In this document: positions 17,658-25,268 of the stretch, piece after piece
Numbering within the stretch: position 1 is the stretch's first letter
How the letters are laid out: each line of letters begins with the position of its first letter
DNA from: Microcoleus sp. FACHB-61
GTDB taxonomy: Bacteria; Cyanobacteriota; Cyanobacteriia; Cyanobacteriales; Microcoleaceae
DNA: 64,000 bases
Assembly (NCBI GenBank): GCA_014695295.1
Contig: JACJNY010000022.1
Location: forward strand, 1-64,000
Reading direction: 5' to 3'
Notes under the pieces: model-generated
Seen by the model: the letters and a program-made list of their open reading frames with translations, nothing else
What the model was told of the DNA's origin: nothing
The model's database searches: none
Position numbers and translations under genes: made by a program

Positions 17658-18524
17658 TTATCCTTTGACTCCGGCGGCGGTTTCTGTTGGCACAATGTAT
17701 TTTTGCAAGAGCAAAAATAGTCCTAAAACTGGAACAATAGAAATAATGGAACCCGCCGCAACTAAACGCCAATCTAAGGAAAATGTCCCGGCTAAATTGG
17801 CTACGCCTAAAGGTAAAGTGTAATATTCCGGTCTGTCTAAAACTAGCAGCGGCCACAGAAAGTCGCTCCAAGAACCGATAAATACGAAAATTCCTAAAGT
17901 GACTAAAGCTGGCTTAATTGCGGGAATCATGACGTGCCACCAAATGCCTAATTCTGTACAGCCGTCGATGCGGGCGGCTTCTTCGAGTTCTTTGGGAACT
18001 GCTAGGAAGGCTTGTCGTAATAAAAATATGCCGAAGGCTGAGGCTAGGCCGGGAAAGATTACGCCTAAATAACTATTTTTTAGTCCGAGCTGTACTGTCA
18101 ATATGTATAGGGGAATCATGACTATTTGGAAGGGAATCATGATGGTGGAAATGATTGTGATTAAGATGGCTTCCCGACCGCGAAATTTGAGTCTGGCTAA
18201 GGGGTAAGCGGCGAGGGCGCAAAAGAGGACGTTGATGCTAACTGTGAGGCCGGCAATCAGGGTGCTGTTGAACAGGTAGCGGCCGAAGGGGTTGGTTTGC
18301 CAAACTTTGATGAAGTTTTCGAGGGTTGGCTGTTGCGGCCACAGTTGCGGGGGAAATTGAAAGATGTTTTCGGTGGGGGATTTGAGAGAGGTACTCAGAA
18401 GCCACAGCAGGGGAAACAGCATTAAAAGTGCGATCGCGCTCATGATGCTGTACGTCCACAGGGTGCTCCACCGCGATGGGGTGTTGTTTGGGGAATTTGG
18501 TTTTTTGGTTTTGAGATTGTTCAT
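17658..18524 (-). CDS. carbohydrate ABC transporter permease (MalG/UgpE type)
   Basis: A 288-residue inner-membrane permease with six transmembrane helices and the EAA loop [21 protein letters not shown] that contacts the ATPase. The N-terminus [11 protein letters not shown] then [20 protein letters not shown] gives the first helix; [18 protein letters not shown] is typical of CUT1-family second permeases. The frame continues upstream over rpsF without sense, so the ATG at 18524 is the likely start. Its partner permease, binding protein and ATPase are not in the window, so it is an orphan of a sugar or glycerol-phosphate transporter. Divergent from rpsF, with about 66 bp between the start codons. 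Confidence 0.9.
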   Translation of the reverse strand: MNNLKTKKPNSPNNTPSRWSTLWTYSIMSAIALLMLFPLLWLLSTSLKSPTENIFQFPPQLWPQQPTLENFIKVWQTNPFGRYLFNSTLIAGLTVSINVLFCALAAYPLARLKFRGREAILITIISTIMIPFQIVMIPLYILTVQLGLKNSYLGVIFPGLASAFGIFLLRQAFLAVPKELEEAARIDGCTELGIWWHVMIPAIKPALVTLGIFVFIGSWSDFLWPLLVLDRPEYYTLPLGVANLAGTFSLDWRLVAAGSIISIVPVLGLFLLLQKYIVPTETAAGVKG

Positions 18525-18590
18525 TGTTGGGATATGATAATAAGTCCTTGCTTCGTGAGAAGCCTTGTTGTCCATAAGGGGATTATTGCC

Positions 18591-18926
18591 ATGAAACCGT
18601 TTATTTACGAAACTATGTACATTCTGCGCCCTGATCTGGGTGAGGAAATGACAGACCAGGCGATCGCTAAATATCAAACTATTTTGCGCGATCAAGGTGC
18701 TGAAAACATCGAAACTCAGCACCGCGGCAAGCGCCGTTTGGCTTACGAAATCGGCAAGCACCGGGACGGAGTATACGTTCAAATGAACTATACAGCTCCG
18801 GGCGCTGCAATTTTCACCCTGGAGCGCGCGATGCGTCTGAGCGAAGAAGTGATTCGCTATTTGACAATCAAGCAAGATGTGCCAGATGCACCTGAAGCGG
18901 AAGCTGAAGCGGAAGTCGCCGAGTAG
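18591..18926 (+). CDS. rpsF: 30S ribosomal protein S6
   Basis: Component of the small-subunit platform that pairs with S18. [19 protein letters not shown], then [20 protein letters not shown] and [21 protein letters not shown], is textbook S6. The tail [13 protein letters not shown] is a cyanobacterial acidic extension. The start is the ATG at 18591; the frame extends upstream but only with non-homologous sequence. In many bacteria rpsF is followed by ssb and rpsR; here it stands alone, as usual in cyanobacteria. Confidence 0.96.
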   Translation: MKPFIYETMYILRPDLGEEMTDQAIAKYQTILRDQGAENIETQHRGKRRLAYEIGKHRDGVYVQMNYTAPGAAIFTLERAMRLSEEVIRYLTIKQDVPDAPEAEAEAEVAE

Positions 18927-19159
18927 CATTCGTTTCAACTTAACGTCTTATGTAGTACCAGTCTGCTGTTTGACGATTAGGGCTGCTTATTCCCCGGCAC
19001 GCCTTTCTTAAGGGCTACCCTGTACACACAACTTGAAAAACTAACGTCAGAGCCTTTCGCTCCCCCTGGCATCCTCCTGAAAAAGAGGCTAGGGGGATCT
19101 CTGGAATTGTGGGTACAGCATAGTTTCTTAAGGGCGGGACTGGAGGTTAATTGAAATTA

Positions 19160-19288
19160 TAAGTAGGTAAGCGGGATTAAACCGAGCTATGTAACAATAT
19201 GTCAACAGGGCTAACTTAGCCACGCTTAGGGCATTTGGATACTTTACAATCCTTAACATAATTGTGTTTTACAGCGCCTACCTACTTA
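19160..19288 (+). repeat. 129-bp MITE-like repeat, left copy
   Basis: It starts TAAGTAGGTAAGCGGGATTA and ends in the near-inverted TACCTACTTA (19279-19288), giving imperfect terminal inverted repeats. A second copy in the same orientation with about six mismatches is at 20992-21120. The inner part contains a -10-like TACAAT near 19245, pointing to the downstream gene. Confidence 0.85.
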
Positions 19289-19360
19289 CTAGATTTACAC
19301 AATTACGAAAGTGCTTTAATGTTTAAACAGTGAGGATTAAATGCTACTTAAAAAAACTTT

Positions 19361-20893
19361 ATGGTTAGAAAAACCGTTCATAGGTTCATCACGTTAGTAT
19401 TAGCAGGATTTCTATGGGCGATTAGTGGCGAGTGCTGGACATCGCGAAATTTAGCACAAATCCATCCTCATGTTTTTTATGTTGCACCAAATGGCAGTGA
19501 TACAAATAACGGTTCACTTGAGCATCCTTGGTCAACAATTAATCACGCAGCGTCGGTATTAAAAGCGGGTGAAGCAGTTTATATTCGGGCTGGAACTTAT
19601 CGCCTCACTCAACAAATTCAAGCTAAAAATTCAGGGACAGAAAAGGCTTGGATTACTTATCGAGCCTATCCTGAAGAACGAGTTATTATTGATGCGAATG
19701 CGGTTAAAGTAGAGCCTCCCTCTGCTAAGAAAGCCCCTCATCCTCACGATCAAGGTGCATTTTTGTTACAAAATGTTAGTTATATTCAAGTCGAAGATTT
19801 AGAAGTTATTAATTCTCATAATTCTGGGATTACAGTTAGAAATAGCCATTTTATTAACCTTTATAATAATAAAACAGAAAATACGTTTTCTCCAGGTATT
19901 GGTGTTTGGTGGGGCGATCACTATAAAGTAATGGGAAATACGGTTATTAATGCAAACGACCTGAAGATGGCTGACTTTTTAAATGATTTTTCAGAAGCTC
20001 CCCATGAAGCAATTTCAATCGGTGGGGTTGAAAATTTTGAAGTTGCTTATAACTTAGTTAAGGATGGGAAAAAAGAAGGGATTGATGTTAAAGAAAAGAG
20101 TAAATATGGAACCGTCCATCATAACTATATTCACCACATGGCACGACAAGGATTATATGTTGATAGTTGGTTTGGAGTCTTAGAAGATGTTGAGGTCTTT
20201 AATAATGTTGTCCATGATTGTAATGGGGCAGGATTTGCTTTAGCAGTAGAAGGAGGAGCCGAAGCAAAAAATATTCGATTTCACCATAACTTAATTTATG
20301 ATAACTGGGGAACCGGAATTCTCTTTGCCCGATGGGGAAATGATGGGTTACGGCATAATATTAAAATTTATAATAACACGGTTCATCATAATGGTTATGG
20401 TAAACCGAACCAAGGAGATAGCTTTTTTTGGATTACTGGAGGGTTATATTTATTTTCTGATAATCTTCAAAATGTTGAAATCAAGAATAATATTTTTAGC
20501 AAGAATAGGGGATTTCAAATCGGTTATAGCGATCGCTATTTGGCGGCTAACTCTGACATCGAAAAGATTTTTCGTCAAAAAGATATTGAGATTAGCCAGA
20601 ACTTAATCTTTGGAGAAAATAACACCACCCGTCCGATTTATGCTGGATGGCTTCCTGATAACTATGCGAATATCTATGGAACGAATGGAACTGCTGCGGT
20701 CAGAGAAGAACCTCAATTTGTTAATCCTGAAGAAGGGAATTTTTACTTAAAATCTCCGGTCAGTAACCCAACCCCATTAACTGCTGATTCTAAAACATCT
20801 CAGATGAGAGTTGGAGCTTTTCCCAATGGAGAAAAACCCCATTTTTGGTGGCATGGTAAGTTCCCACCTCAATTTCCTGATTTACCCCAATAA
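19361..20893 (+). CDS. secreted right-handed parallel beta-helix protein (polysaccharide lyase/hydrolase-like)
   Basis: A 510-residue protein with a signal peptide (about 1-25: VHRFITLVLAGFLWAISGEC) and DUF1565-type opening YVAPNGSDTNNGSLEHPWST, followed by many parallel beta-helix coils (IRFHHNLIYDNWGTGILF; VEIKNNIFSKNRGFQIGY) typical of alginate, pectate or chondroitin lyases. The His-rich HHNYIHHM stretch may hold catalytic residues, but the substrate is unknown. Codon use is AT-rich compared with the GC-richer neighbours, and the gene sits alone between two 129-bp direct repeats, both signs of transfer. It could degrade or bind extracellular polysaccharide of the sheath or of other organisms. 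Confidence 0.8.
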   Translation: MVRKTVHRFITLVLAGFLWAISGECWTSRNLAQIHPHVFYVAPNGSDTNNGSLEHPWSTINHAASVLKAGEAVYIRAGTYRLTQQIQAKNSGTEKAWITYRAYPEERVIIDANAVKVEPPSAKKAPHPHDQGAFLLQNVSYIQVEDLEVINSHNSGITVRNSHFINLYNNKTENTFSPGIGVWWGDHYKVMGNTVINANDLKMADFLNDFSEAPHEAISIGGVENFEVAYNLVKDGKKEGIDVKEKSKYGTVHHNYIHHMARQGLYVDSWFGVLEDVEVFNNVVHDCNGAGFALAVEGGAEAKNIRFHHNLIYDNWGTGILFARWGNDGLRHNIKIYNNTVHHNGYGKPNQGDSFFWITGGLYLFSDNLQNVEIKNNIFSKNRGFQIGYSDRYLAANSDIEKIFRQKDIEISQNLIFGENNTTRPIYAGWLPDNYANIYGTNGTAAVREEPQFVNPEEGNFYLKSPVSNPTPLTADSKTSQMRVGAFPNGEKPHFWWHGKFPPQFPDLPQ

Positions 20894-20991
20894 ACCCTTC
20901 ATTAAAATAAGTTGTGTCTGTAATAATTAATTGTGAATAGTTGTATTCAGTACCTAAACAAAATTAATTACACAACTCAATAATAATGATT

Positions 20992-21120
20992 TAAGTAGGT
21001 AAGCGGGATTAAACCGATTTATGTAACAATATGTAAACAGGGCTACCTTACCCACGCTTAGGGCATTTGGATACTTTACAATCCTTAACATAATTGTGTT
21101 TTACAGCGCCTCCCTACTTA
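20992..21120 (+). repeat. 129-bp MITE-like repeat, right copy
   Basis: Same length and orientation as 19160-19288, offset by exactly 1832 bp, with about six base differences (for example GATTTATG for GAGCTATG, and TCCCTACTTA at the end). Together the two copies enclose the AT-rich beta-helix gene. Confidence 0.85.
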
Positions 21121-21495
21121 GCTACTTATTAAATTTACTGTTAACTAAGGCAAATTCGACTCCCTTGAGAGGCAAAATTCTGCCTCTATAATTCTGAACC
21201 AAACTATAAAGTTATTTGGGCCCTTGGCAATTACGTAGTCGCTAAAATGTGGCTCTTAGAAGATGAATAGTGTCAAATTTTGTCAACTGCTGCTTGAGGT
21301 TGGGGCTGAATCAACTAGCCCAAGCCTGATCGCACTCCCTGCAACCTCGATCGACATTCTCACCCAACTGCCCAATTGTAAAGTTTTATGACAATTTTCA
21401 TTTGGTAGCTTTAGATACAGAATTGTCTGTTATAGTTAGAGAAAGGAAGAAAGAACCAGCCCAACATTAATCTAAAGAATACCGAGGAACTCCAT
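21121..21495. other. intergenic region before the small paralogue pair
   Basis: No gene seen. The last 100 bp (TTTAGATACAGAATTGTCTG, then TTATAGTTAGAGAAAGG) probably hold the promoter of the small gene at 21496; TGTTATAGT at about 21429 resembles a -10 box. Confidence 0.4.
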
Positions 21496-21690
21496 ATGTC
21501 TACCGAAAATCAAGCTCGCTCTCTGATGATGCGCCACCACCACATGGTGAAGAACCGGCAGCAATCCATGCTCAACCGCACCGCCACCGAAGTCGGCATG
21601 GAAGATACCCACTACTGGGGTCACATTCAAGGCAAACCGCAGCCCAGCCTTCAAGCCAGTTACGATCGCAGCAACGCCACCATGAGCTAG
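21496..21690 (+). CDS. small conserved-looking protein, paralogue 1 (64 aa)
   Basis: A His/Met/Arg/Gln-rich protein: MSTENQARSLMMRHHHMVKN, then RQQSMLNRTATEVGMEDTHY. It shares its first 38 residues almost entirely with the next gene, so the pair arose by tandem duplication. The ATG follows GAGGAACTCCAT, giving a usable ribosome site. The C-terminal WGHIQGKPQPSLQASYDRSN differs from the shorter partner. No known domain is recognised. The pattern (short, charged, helical, no membrane segment) suggests a soluble helical or regulatory peptide. Function unknown. Confidence 0.6.
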   Translation: MSTENQARSLMMRHHHMVKNRQQSMLNRTATEVGMEDTHYWGHIQGKPQPSLQASYDRSNATMS

Positions 21691-21750
21691 GGCAAGCTCA
21701 ATTTGCCCAATTGGATACGAAGTTATTACCTATATTTGGAGAAACCAGTT

Positions 21751-21891
21751 ATGTCAACTCAAGAACAAGCCCGCAACCTGATGATGCGCCACCAACACCT
21801 CGTCAAAAACCGTCAGGAATCCATGCTGAGCCGTGCGGCTGCTGAAGTTGGTTTAGATGCTGGTTCTCAAGCGAGTATCGATCGCAAATAA
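21751..21891 (+). CDS. small conserved-looking protein, paralogue 2 (46 aa)
   Basis: MSTQEQARNLMMRHQHLVKN then RQESMLSRAAAEVGLDAGSQ, closely matching paralogue 1. I place the start at 21751, aligned with its partner; an upstream in-frame codon at 21703 adds 16 residues with no counterpart. GGAGAAACC lies about 10 bp upstream. It ends ASIDRK, against ASYDRSN in paralogue 1, so the 18-residue YWGHIQGKPQ segment is missing here. The two genes are 60 bp apart and probably co-transcribed. Confidence 0.6.
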   Translation: MSTQEQARNLMMRHQHLVKNRQESMLSRAAAEVGLDAGSQASIDRK

Positions 21892-22208
21892 CTCGTTTTT
21901 TCAACGGCGAGATAGTTGAATCGATTTTATTGTTTGCCAGCTAAAAATTAATAATGCCAGTTAAAAAACCGTCGCGACTTCTTCTTGAGTTCTAACTCTA
22001 GATTGGAAGCCGCGATTAGTTTTATTGGGTTGGGAATTGGGAATTGGGAATTGGGAATTAGTAATATCTCGATCGCACTGCTGGTATTGAGAGGAGTTCA
22101 GAGTTGGATAGCCTCAAACGTATACATCACAACCAATAAAAGACGTTTGTGCCGAGAAACTTGATATAATCCCCTTTCAGCAGATTGAAGGCTACTAGGG
22201 AGGTCATC
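21892..22208. other. gap before argJ with GGGAATT heptamer repeats
   Basis: Contains a short run of GGGAATTGGGAATTGGGAAT at about 22032-22057 and no gene. The argJ ribosome site GGAGGT is at 22199-22204. Confidence 0.6.
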
Positions 22209-23450
22209 ATGTCGGACTGGAAAGAAATTGGCGGCGGAGTTACAGCACCCAGAGGATATCGAGCATCGGGAATTACAGCGGGTTTGAAGCCTTCAGGCTT
22301 GCCAGATTTAAGTTTAATTTTGTCAGAGGTGGACGCGATCGCCGCAGGAGTCTTCACCACATCCACAGTCCGGGCCGCTTGTGTGGACTACTGCCGCCAG
22401 CGTTTGCAAGCTAAACCCAGCGCGAAAGCAATTTTGTGCAATGCGGGACAAGCTAATGCTGCTACTGGCGAACAAGGTTGGGCAGATGCCCTCGAAAGTG
22501 CCAAATTGTTGGGAGAAGCGCTGAATATTCCTCCAGAATCAATTCTTTTGGCCTCCACTGGTGTCATCGGACAGCGGATTAAAATGGAGCCCCTGAGGGC
22601 GGGAATTCCGCAATTAGTTGCTGAGGCATCGGAAACAGGTTCCGATGCGGCGGCTAAGGCTATTTGTACGACTGATTTAGTGCCGAAAACGATCGCCCTG
22701 GAAACCATGTTTGGCGATCGACCCGTGCGCATCGGCGGCATTTGCAAAGGTTCGGGAATGATTCACCCGAATATGGCAACAATGCTAGCATTTGTAACTT
22801 GCGATGCAGCAGTGTCGTCGCATTTGTGGCAGGAAATGCTGAGTCGGGCCGCTAACAGAAGTTTCAATCAAATAACTGTTGACGGAGATACCAGTACCAA
22901 CGACTCGCTAATTGCTTTGGCGAACGGTCAATCCCGCACGCCGGCGATTACAGAAATGGGTGCGGATGCTGAAAAATTAGAGGCGATGCTGACAGAAGTT
23001 TGCGTGCATTTGGCAAAGGCGATCGCCCGTGACGGCGAAGGTGCAACTTGTTTGGTGGAAGTGCAAGTTAGCGGCGCGCTGGATGAAGTTTCTGCGAGTA
23101 AAATTGCCAAAACAATTGTCGGTTCTTCTTTGGTGAAAGCTGCTATTTTCGGACGCGATCCGAATTGGGGCAGAATTGCGGCGGCGGCTGGGCGCGCTGG
23201 TGTACCTTTCGATCAAGAGAATTTGCGGATTCAATTAGGGGATTTTTTGATGATGGAAAACGGGCAACCGAAGGAGTTCGATCGCGCTGCTGCGAGTCAT
23301 TACATGAAAGCGGCTGCGGAGGGGGAATATTTGAAGGCTGATACGGTTTTAATTCAGGTTAGTGTGGGGGATGGCAGCGGTTTTGCGAAAGCTTGGGGAT
23401 GCGATTTGAGTTACGACTACGTGAAGATTAATGCGGAGTATACGACTTAA
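22209..23450 (+). CDS. argJ: bifunctional ornithine acetyltransferase / N-acetylglutamate synthase
   Basis: Cyclic arginine pathway enzyme that moves the acetyl group from acetylornithine to glutamate. The precursor is cut by itself at the KGSGMIHPNMATMLAF block, where Thr191 (from this start) becomes the nucleophile of the beta chain; VTAPRGYRASG, STGVIGQRI and DGDTSTNDS are further family blocks. The ATG at 22209 follows GGAGGT by 4 nt, a strong site; an upstream TTG at 22185 is less likely. Length 413 residues is normal. Monocistronic. Confidence 0.96.
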   Translation: MSDWKEIGGGVTAPRGYRASGITAGLKPSGLPDLSLILSEVDAIAAGVFTTSTVRAACVDYCRQRLQAKPSAKAILCNAGQANAATGEQGWADALESAKLLGEALNIPPESILLASTGVIGQRIKMEPLRAGIPQLVAEASETGSDAAAKAICTTDLVPKTIALETMFGDRPVRIGGICKGSGMIHPNMATMLAFVTCDAAVSSHLWQEMLSRAANRSFNQITVDGDTSTNDSLIALANGQSRTPAITEMGADAEKLEAMLTEVCVHLAKAIARDGEGATCLVEVQVSGALDEVSASKIAKTIVGSSLVKAAIFGRDPNWGRIAAAAGRAGVPFDQENLRIQLGDFLMMENGQPKEFDRAAASHYMKAAAEGEYLKADTVLIQVSVGDGSGFAKAWGCDLSYDYVKINAEYTT

Positions 23451-23488
23451 ATAAGTCCGGGCGATGTAAATTGCGGGCGATTGAAATC

Positions 23489-23527
23489 GCGCCTACAAAA
23501 ACAAAACCCGACGAAAGCGGGTTGAAG
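23489..23527 (+). repeat. REP-like palindromic unit 1
   Basis: GCGCCTACAAAAACAAAACC continuing through a stem-loop AACCCG-ACGAAAG-CGGGTT to GAAG. It nearly matches the unit at 23564-23602 and the inverted unit at 24069-24107. Confidence 0.85.
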
Positions 23528-23563
23528 CAATTGCGCGCGATTGGGATTTGGGTGATTGGGATT

Positions 23564-23602
23564 GCGCCTACACAAACGAAACCCGACGAAAGCGGGTTGA
23601 AG
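23564..23602 (+). repeat. REP-like palindromic unit 2
   Basis: Same 39-bp unit as 23489-23527 with two to three mismatches, in the same orientation, 36 bp further on. It lies just beyond the 3' end of the decayed transposase gene. Confidence 0.85.
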
Positions 23603-23628
23603 AATCGCGGGTGTTTTCAATCGCCCAG

Positions 23629-24044
23629 TCATTTCGGAGTCAGTTCCCAAGCAGGAATCCTTGATTTTTGACCGGTGTGAACAGCTTGATTTCTGATATA
23701 TTTAGCTACAATGTCGCTCGCATCATGGCTAACGGTAAATGTTCCATAGTTGCCTTGCCATTTAAAAAATTTACCCGGTTTACTTTGGTGGCTGATTCAA
23801 TGGGAAGAACTGCCCTTTATTTGCTTAATTATCTCAGATACCGCCCCAAACTCGTCGGAAAATCTATTCACAGGTGAATGCCATCTTCAATACCGCCAAC
23901 ATTAATCACCTTGCATCCCAACTTCTTGGCTTCTGCAATAATTGGTGCCTAGATTACTTGCTGAATATCAGGAGTAATCAAAGGCAATCTATCCCAAGTT
24001 GCCCAAGCACAATGAAGATACAACTGCGTAAAGCTTTTTCTCAT
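23629..24044 (-). pseudogene. IS200/REP-associated tyrosine transposase (Y1, RAYT-like), decayed
   Basis: Minus-strand translation from ATG at 24044 gives MRKSFTQLYLHCAWATWDRL, PLITPDIQQVI, then a TAG; it continues APIIAEAKKLGCKVINVGGI and EDGIHL, where the frame breaks. The other frame resumes RFSDEFGAVSEIIKQIKGSS, a TGA, then ISHQSKPGKFFKWQGNYGTF and TVSHDASDIVAKYIRNQ before the stop at 23629-23631. This is the Y1 transposase fold: the H-U-H region corresponds to GGIEDGIHL, and the catalytic Tyr region to KYIRNQ. The two internal stops look like changed Trp codons plus one frameshift, so it is a recent pseudogene of about 138 residues. It is bracketed by REP-like palindromes. Confidence 0.8.
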
Positions 24045-24068
24045 TGGTATTAAACTGTGTAAAATTGC

Positions 24069-24107
24069 CTTCAACCCGCTTTCGTCGGGTTTTGTTTGTG
24101 TAGGCGC
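24069..24107 (-). repeat. REP-like palindromic unit 3 (inverted)
   Basis: Reverse complement of the 39-bp units at 23489 and 23564, located about 25 bp upstream of the decayed transposase start. The three units thus flank that gene in opposite orientations, as REP/REPIN elements do around a RAYT gene. Confidence 0.85.
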
Positions 24108-24127
24108 CATCCCAATCTCCCGCAATT

Positions 24128-25135
24128 TTAAGCGCCCGCAATTTCAATCACTATTTTACCGGTTACAGAGCCTGTTTCTAACAGTTCGTGGGCGGCTCGG
24201 GCTTCTTCGAGGGGGAAAGTTTGGCTGACGTGAATTTTGAGCAAGTTGCGATCGCACAAACGAGCACACTTCTGCAAAATATGAGCCTGCTGTTCCTGTT
24301 CCTCCACCAAACTTTGCAGCATCGGTGTTAACATTAATTCCAGACTAATTCGCAGATTGCGCATTCTCGCTGTTTTCAAATTGCCCAAAGCCGGATCGGG
24401 TTCCAAAATAGTTACCAAATCTCCATAAATCTTCACCGCCGGAATAGTTTGGTAAAAAGTTTCTCCCCCGACTGTATCAAAAGCCAAGTCAACTCCTTGT
24501 CCCTGAGTCCAAGTCAAAACCTCATCGACAACATCAGTATTTTTGTATAAAATTACTGAATCTGCACCTAACTGCTTGACAAAATTGGCTTTTTCCTCCG
24601 AACTAACAGTAGTGCAAACCTCAGCACCCTGCAATTTCGCCAACTGTACCGCGACGTGGCCGACACCCCCGGCACCAGCGTGAACCAGCACTTTTTGGCC
24701 GGCTTGCAAGCGCCCTCGATCGTACAGCGATTCCCATGCTGTAATTAAAACTAAGGGTGCCGCCGCCGCCTCAGAAAAACTTAAAGCAGCAGGCTTGATG
24801 GCGAGAAAGCGTTGGTCTACAATGGCAAACTCAGCATAAGTACCGATCGACCCGCCCAAACCGCCATTGCAGAAAAAAACCTCATCTCCCACTTGGAAAC
24901 TTTGCACACCAGCACCGACAGCTTCTACGACTCCAGCACCGTCGCACCCCAAAACGTGAGGAGTTTTCTCGGGATAAAAAGTGCCGCGCGCCCGCAACTT
25001 AGTATCTATCGGATTGATACCAGCCGCTCGCAACCGCACCAAAACATCTGTTTCTGTTTGTATAGTAGGGGCGGGGATATCTTGCAATTTCAATACGGAC
25101 GGGCTTCCGGGGGTTTCAAAAACGATCGCTTTCAT
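24128..25135 (-). CDS. zinc-independent NADPH:quinone oxidoreductase-like dehydrogenase (MDR superfamily)
   Basis: A 335-residue medium-chain dehydrogenase/reductase. The N-terminal GroES-like domain shows RLRAAGINPIDTKLRARGTF and HVLGCDGAGVVEAVGAGVQ, and the Rossmann domain starts VLVHAGAGGVGHVAVQLAKLQGA with the AGxGGVG nucleotide-binding loop. There is no structural-zinc cysteine cluster, so quinone or enone reductase activity is likelier than alcohol dehydrogenase. The start is the ATG at 25135 (MKAIVFETPGSPSV); a GTG at 25165 would add ten residues. Substrate unknown. It lies divergent from the large GGDEF/EAL protein. Confidence 0.88.
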   Translation of the reverse strand: MKAIVFETPGSPSVLKLQDIPAPTIQTETDVLVRLRAAGINPIDTKLRARGTFYPEKTPHVLGCDGAGVVEAVGAGVQSFQVGDEVFFCNGGLGGSIGTYAEFAIVDQRFLAIKPAALSFSEAAAAPLVLITAWESLYDRGRLQAGQKVLVHAGAGGVGHVAVQLAKLQGAEVCTTVSSEEKANFVKQLGADSVILYKNTDVVDEVLTWTQGQGVDLAFDTVGGETFYQTIPAVKIYGDLVTILEPDPALGNLKTARMRNLRISLELMLTPMLQSLVEEQEQQAHILQKCARLCDRNLLKIHVSQTFPLEEARAAHELLETGSVTGKIVIEIAGA

Positions 25136-25268
25136 CGGGGGTGTTAACTCTCTTGTCGCCTTCACTGCGATCCTACCTTGTATTTGTTACCCATCCGTGA
25201 CGATACTTAGTTATTTTTAAATAGATTGGCTTCAGATAAATACAACAATTGTCGAGCGGTGCTAATCG

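Noticed and set aside
18525..18938. N-terminal extension of the ABC permease frame over rpsF
   Set aside because: It is the antisense of rpsF and has no homology to permeases; the start at 18524 gives the normal family length.
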